From NCBI RefSeq assembly GCF_963678635.1, contig NC_087065.1, positions 74,969,345 through 75,033,344 on the forward strand: DNA of 64,000 nt, written 5' to 3'. Positions 59,946 to 64,000 of the stretch are shown in pieces. Position 1 is the first letter of the stretch. Each line of letters begins with the position of its first letter. A program made the position numbers and the translations under genes. The stretch is from Symsagittifera roscoffensis. Taxonomy: Eukaryota > Xenacoelomorpha > Acoela > Convolutidae. The notes beneath the pieces are model-generated. The model searched no databases and was not told where the DNA came from. It saw nothing but the letters and a program-made list of their open reading frames with translations.

Positions 59946-62799
59946 CTGAAACACAAATAAAAAAAAATAAGATTTTTGATCACAGAAACTGAGCCTGTAA
60001 AAGCCGGTAATTTTGGGTAAACGTTTGTGTCTGAGTTTTTGCAAAAACATCGCACTATTTTATTCTGACATGAATCAAAGCAAAGTTTTTTTTGTAATTT
60101 TAAGATCTAAATGATAATTTTTTTTGTAATTCAAAAAAAAAACAGATTTATATATTTAATTATACTTAGGATCTAGTTAACAATTTCCCCACCCCTTTCA
60201 AGAAAGTGAGGAAAATAGTAAAGTAGAATAAGTTGCTCGAATTTTTGAGCAATCAAATGCAGTAAAGTTAGAGTTCTCAATAAGAAGCTCTAGTGCAAAT
60301 TTACTGAATTTAGTTATAGGGGTAGTTATTTTTTAGTAGATATCATAAGGGGGGGGGGGAGATTGTAAGTTTTTCTAATTTTGTTTTCAGGTGACATCAC
60401 AAAACTTCATTAGCCATATTGCCATGCGTTTACATTTTACCGCCAGTTGAAAGCAGTCCAACATGAGTTGGGACGGGGTGTCTAACTCATAGAGTAACTT
60501 CAGATAAGGTACACCGTCTGCTCGTCACGCTATCTTGTTTTCGGCCGGATAGATTCGTGCAACTTCTTAGTCTAATACCGATCTTAATCTTACTCTTATA
60601 TCTCTTAGTCTCAATAGATCTAGAATATAATGGTTTATTACGAATTGATCTCTTGGAAAAGGCAACTAAGCTGTAAGTTAAATTCAGAATGCTTTGGTGC
60701 TGAAACTACAAGTAGTTTCAGCACTTACAAATAAATGGGTTGTTAGTTAGATGGAGTATGATTGGTTAGTCTTCAATATTTTATAGGGATAAAATATCTA
60801 ATTTATAACCAATAATAATATACAGTTTGGATCAGGTTCCAAACAGGTAGAGTTGACTGTCAAGTGGAGAGTTTTAGACTTTTAATTTTAGTTCTAAAGA
60901 TCAACCTTGCTTTTTTACTCTTTGGGTTTTGTTATCAAACCCTATGGAACCTATAACAAAAACCAACTGCCTCTATAATGAAGTAGTTGTTAAACGTAAA
61001 CGAATATTAAATTTTTAAACAAAATTCTCCCGTTTTGTAAAAGGAGGGGGGTTTATCACTGTTTTCACCACAAGTGCTATTTTCTGACAAAACGATCAAA
61101 ATTTGTATGTTTGCTCGATCTCTTTTGATAGACTGGATAGCAAAATAAATTTCTAAAATCCACAGAGTAGTGCCTAAAAAACGTTTTCCTAGAAAAGTGT
61201 CACTTTGCATACTTTTTGGAAATGTGGAAAATTAAAGTCGTGTCTATGATAAGTGTAATTGCGATCCCACTTTATTTCCGCAAAACGCACCAATGCTTTT
61301 CGGCCGGCCACATGTTAGCAGCCATGCCGGATCTTGTTACCATATTGCAAAGGGGGGGGGGGTTTATTGATAACAATATCGATTTGCCCTAGAAAGTACC
61401 AAAGCGCTCACCAAAAATTTCACCAAATTATCATTCAGGCATAATTTTTGAGGCGACAATTCGTAACAGGCGACACTTCGAATCAGTGTTCCCCGCTTAA
61501 TCTACTGTATCGAATTATCGCCTTTTACATGAACTCATGAACTCAAGAAGTCGATATCTCCAATGGGGTATAAAAAAATTTTGTTAAAAACTAATATTTC
61601 GATCGGCGAAAATTGATTGAATAAAAAAACCACACCAAGCATAAATATTCAGCTTTTTTCGAAAGTCGGAACAAAAACTTAAATCCAAATTAAAAGTCAT
61701 TCCATGTTTTATTCAGGCATACAAGTTGTTGTAAATATTAAATTTCGATATGCTAAAAAATCTTATCTGAGTGTACGAGGAGAAAAACGTTAGTCTTTTG
61801 AAGTGTAGTTTATGTTTGATTCTCTATTTTCAGTCGAAATGAAATTGACAGCTTAACAAATTTTTGATGATTGTGGAATCTTTCATTAACTTTTGAATTG
61901 TTTCTGCACTTTGAACCATTTTTATTGGTTTCCTTCATCAATGCTCTAATTTGATTTAATTAGTTTTGTTCACCACACCTATCAAAATATTGTTTGATTG
62001 AGATTGCCGCATATTTAATTATTCATAATGATAATAAGCTTTCATTGAAAAAGTTTACATCAAATGTTTTATGGTGAAAAAAAAGTTTAAAATAGAAATA
62101 TGAAAGGAGAGTGTTTTTAGTAAAATTTATTTTGGTCCCATCAAATGGGGGGTCCGCAAAATTATTTACATTCTTTTCTTCTTTTTGTGTTTTCTTCCCA
62201 CTCAAATGTCCCCCCAACCCTCAACCCTCTGGCAAAAATAAGCTTTGAAAAAAATTATGATTAAATGGCTGTGACGGGCATCAAAATCTTTTCTTGGCAA
62301 CCACGCAGAGAGATGGAATGAATTTTTAAGACAGTTATTGTGAAGAAATTCATTCATTGCAGTGAGCGATGAGGAACTGGTTAAGATATTTGTCTCGCAT
62401 TCATAAAATCATTGGTTAGAGGCCCGCTATGATCCGTCCGCAGTGATTTTCATATGTTCTTGCAAGAAATTTTGCAAGCACATCTTCCCGGAAGAAATTC
62501 CCGCAATGAGGTTCCATGGATAATGATAGATTATAATGGATTTTCATGGTCTTAAATAATCGATTACAATGGATCATTAGTAGGTTATAAAATAAAACGG
62601 ACTGCTGTTATCACGGACTGTTAAGGTCTGTGGAGTAAAATTTGCTTTAAAAAATAAATGAAATGTTCAAAAAAAAAAATTAAACAAAGTTAATTTTATT
62701 CAGAAACTTTTTGTGAAAATAATTCCCACACTCTAAATAAAGTTCAAAAGGAGGTATTAATCAGATAGCAAAGTAATAAGTAGACCAGACCTTATAGCC

Positions 62800-63010
62800 T
62801 GTCTCAGTTCAATTTGGTACGACTTTAAGACGGATTGAACCTCCGCTTACCCGTTAATAGCACAAAATAAATCGCGCGTTATTTATCCCAAATTGGCGAA
62901 ATTGCCAATCTTTAAACCCTCTTAACTTGAAATAATCAAAAGTAAAACAGTTTTTGAAATTTGAGCTCAAGATAACAATACCTTTTGGCTGATATTAAAA
63001 AAACGTCAAA
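62800..63010 (+). repeat. Dispersed repeat family R1
   Basis: CCGCTTACCCGTTAATAGCA, TCGCGCGTTATTTATCCCAA and TTTGAGCTCAAGATAACAAT, in R1 order. Confidence 0.75.
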
Positions 63011-63799
63011 AATGATAAATGTACACTAAGAATTAGTTATTTTTTTCAATTTTTTCACGACGCTTTTTACAATTAATTTATATGTTTTGACAAAACGCAC
63101 GATGAACTTATGTGAAAACGTACGTTTAATAGCTTTGTTAGAAATCGCCTATCTATCATGAAATGCTTTTTTTACTACGACATATAGCTGAACCTTCAAA
63201 CAAGCATCATATTAGTAGTGCTGTCAACTTTTTTTATGCATGTTGCTCTTCATGTATTATACAACATTTTTTCTGATTGCAAATAATTTTTTTCTGAATT
63301 GTGAGACACACAGAATCAGGTTTTTCCAGCTTAATGGCATCCACTAAATCTACATAGTTCTCTGTATGATAAATTTTCTACAAAAAAAATGTTTTTACAA
63401 AAAAAAAACGAAATGCACCCATATACAAAATTTATACCATCACAACGATTAAATTCAAAAGGACTGTTTTTGAATAAGCTGAAAAGAAAAGGTCGAAGTT
63501 ACCAAATTTTGTACTGGGCGACACATTACAGCAATAGCTGGCCACATAGTGCTTAAAAGGGGGTTAGGCTAGTTCTTTTAGTTCGTCAGTTTTTTAGCAG
63601 ACCGCTCTTTTAGCAAACTTAAAGCAAGTAGCAAATGAGAATGGCAACTTGAAAGGCGACATTGACCAGTAGCGATCGCTAGCTCTGATTTTCTCTGAGA
63701 TTTTTACTTTGGCAAGAATGCCTTTGTGCGCATTAGTTACTGTTATTGTTTTTCATAATTACTGGTTCTTTTGTTTTGGAAAACTCTCGAATATTGTTG

Positions 63800-64000
63800 A
63801 ATTTGGAACGATTTGGACTCTCCGCTTACGCGTTATTAGCGCGAAATATATCGCGCGTTAATTATCCCAAATTGGCCAAAATGGCAATCTTTAAACCCCC
63901 ATAACTTTACGAAAAATGATCACAGGTGAAATATCTTTTCAAATTTGAGCTCAGGACAACAATACCTGTCGAGTGATATAAAAAAATTCTGTCAAAAATG
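63800..64000 (+). repeat. Dispersed repeat family R1, cut by the window edge
   Basis: CCGCTTACGCGTTATTAGCG, ATATCGCGCGTTAATTATCC, AAATTGGCCAAAATGGCAAT, AAAATGATCACAGGTGAAAT and TTGAGCTCAGGACAACAATA. This is the best-preserved copy and defines the family's left half. Confidence 0.8.

Larger units (their letters stand above)
59946..64000. other. Repeat-rich region upstream of the visible GPCR exons
   Basis: I looked on the minus strand for a TM1-like exon ending in phase 1 and found none. The region has R1 copies (about 61555-61680 partial, 62800-63010, 63800-64000), poly-G runs (near 60350 and 61351) and a possible degraded tRNA-like SINE (about 62360-62455). If the GPCR's first intron is long, all of this is intron. 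Confidence 0.5.

Noticed and set aside
60420-60560. GC-richer patch considered as the missing first GPCR exon
   Set aside because: No minus-strand frame gives a hydrophobic TM1 half followed by a phase-1 donor.

Overview
This window is AT-rich animal nuclear DNA: spliced genes with GT-AG introns of 0.3 to 10 kb, many short inverted-repeat elements, tRNA-derived SINEs, poly-C/G runs and one large LTR retrotransposon. The gene families (an atypical soluble guanylate cyclase, a TRPM-type channel, an allatostatin-A/galanin-like peptide receptor) point to a bilaterian invertebrate. I cannot name the lineage from sequence alone.

Layout. (1) Positions 1-3046 hold repeats: an inverted-repeat element with 9-bp target duplications and a two-unit 979-bp tandem array. 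(2) Positions 3047-23505, minus strand: the 5' six coding exons of a soluble guanylate cyclase (H-NOX heme domain and part of the H-NOXA/PAS domain). The catalytic 3' part lies beyond the left edge. Intron 3 carries a 9.5-kb BEL/Pao retrotransposon (8535-18013) in the same orientation as the gene, with a truncated 5' LTR, a 13 x 21-bp leader repeat, an extra ORF before gag and one reading-frame break. (3) Positions 26039-36147, plus strand: a complete four-exon TRPM-type channel gene of 1206 codons, head-to-head with the cyclase. (4) Positions 36148-40597: intergenic, with a SINE, a strong 87-nt hairpin and foldback elements. (5) Positions 40598-59945, minus strand: seven exons of a class A peptide GPCR, from the GN motif of TM1 to the stop codon, including one apparent GC-AG intron. 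Its first exon was not found and is probably right of the window. (6) Positions 59946-64000: no recognisable gene, only repeats.

All exon joins were made by hand. I required a splice acceptor and donor, matching phase across each intron and family similarity. The three genes are all signalling proteins (cGMP synthesis, cation channel, neuropeptide receptor), but nothing in the sequence shows that they act together.
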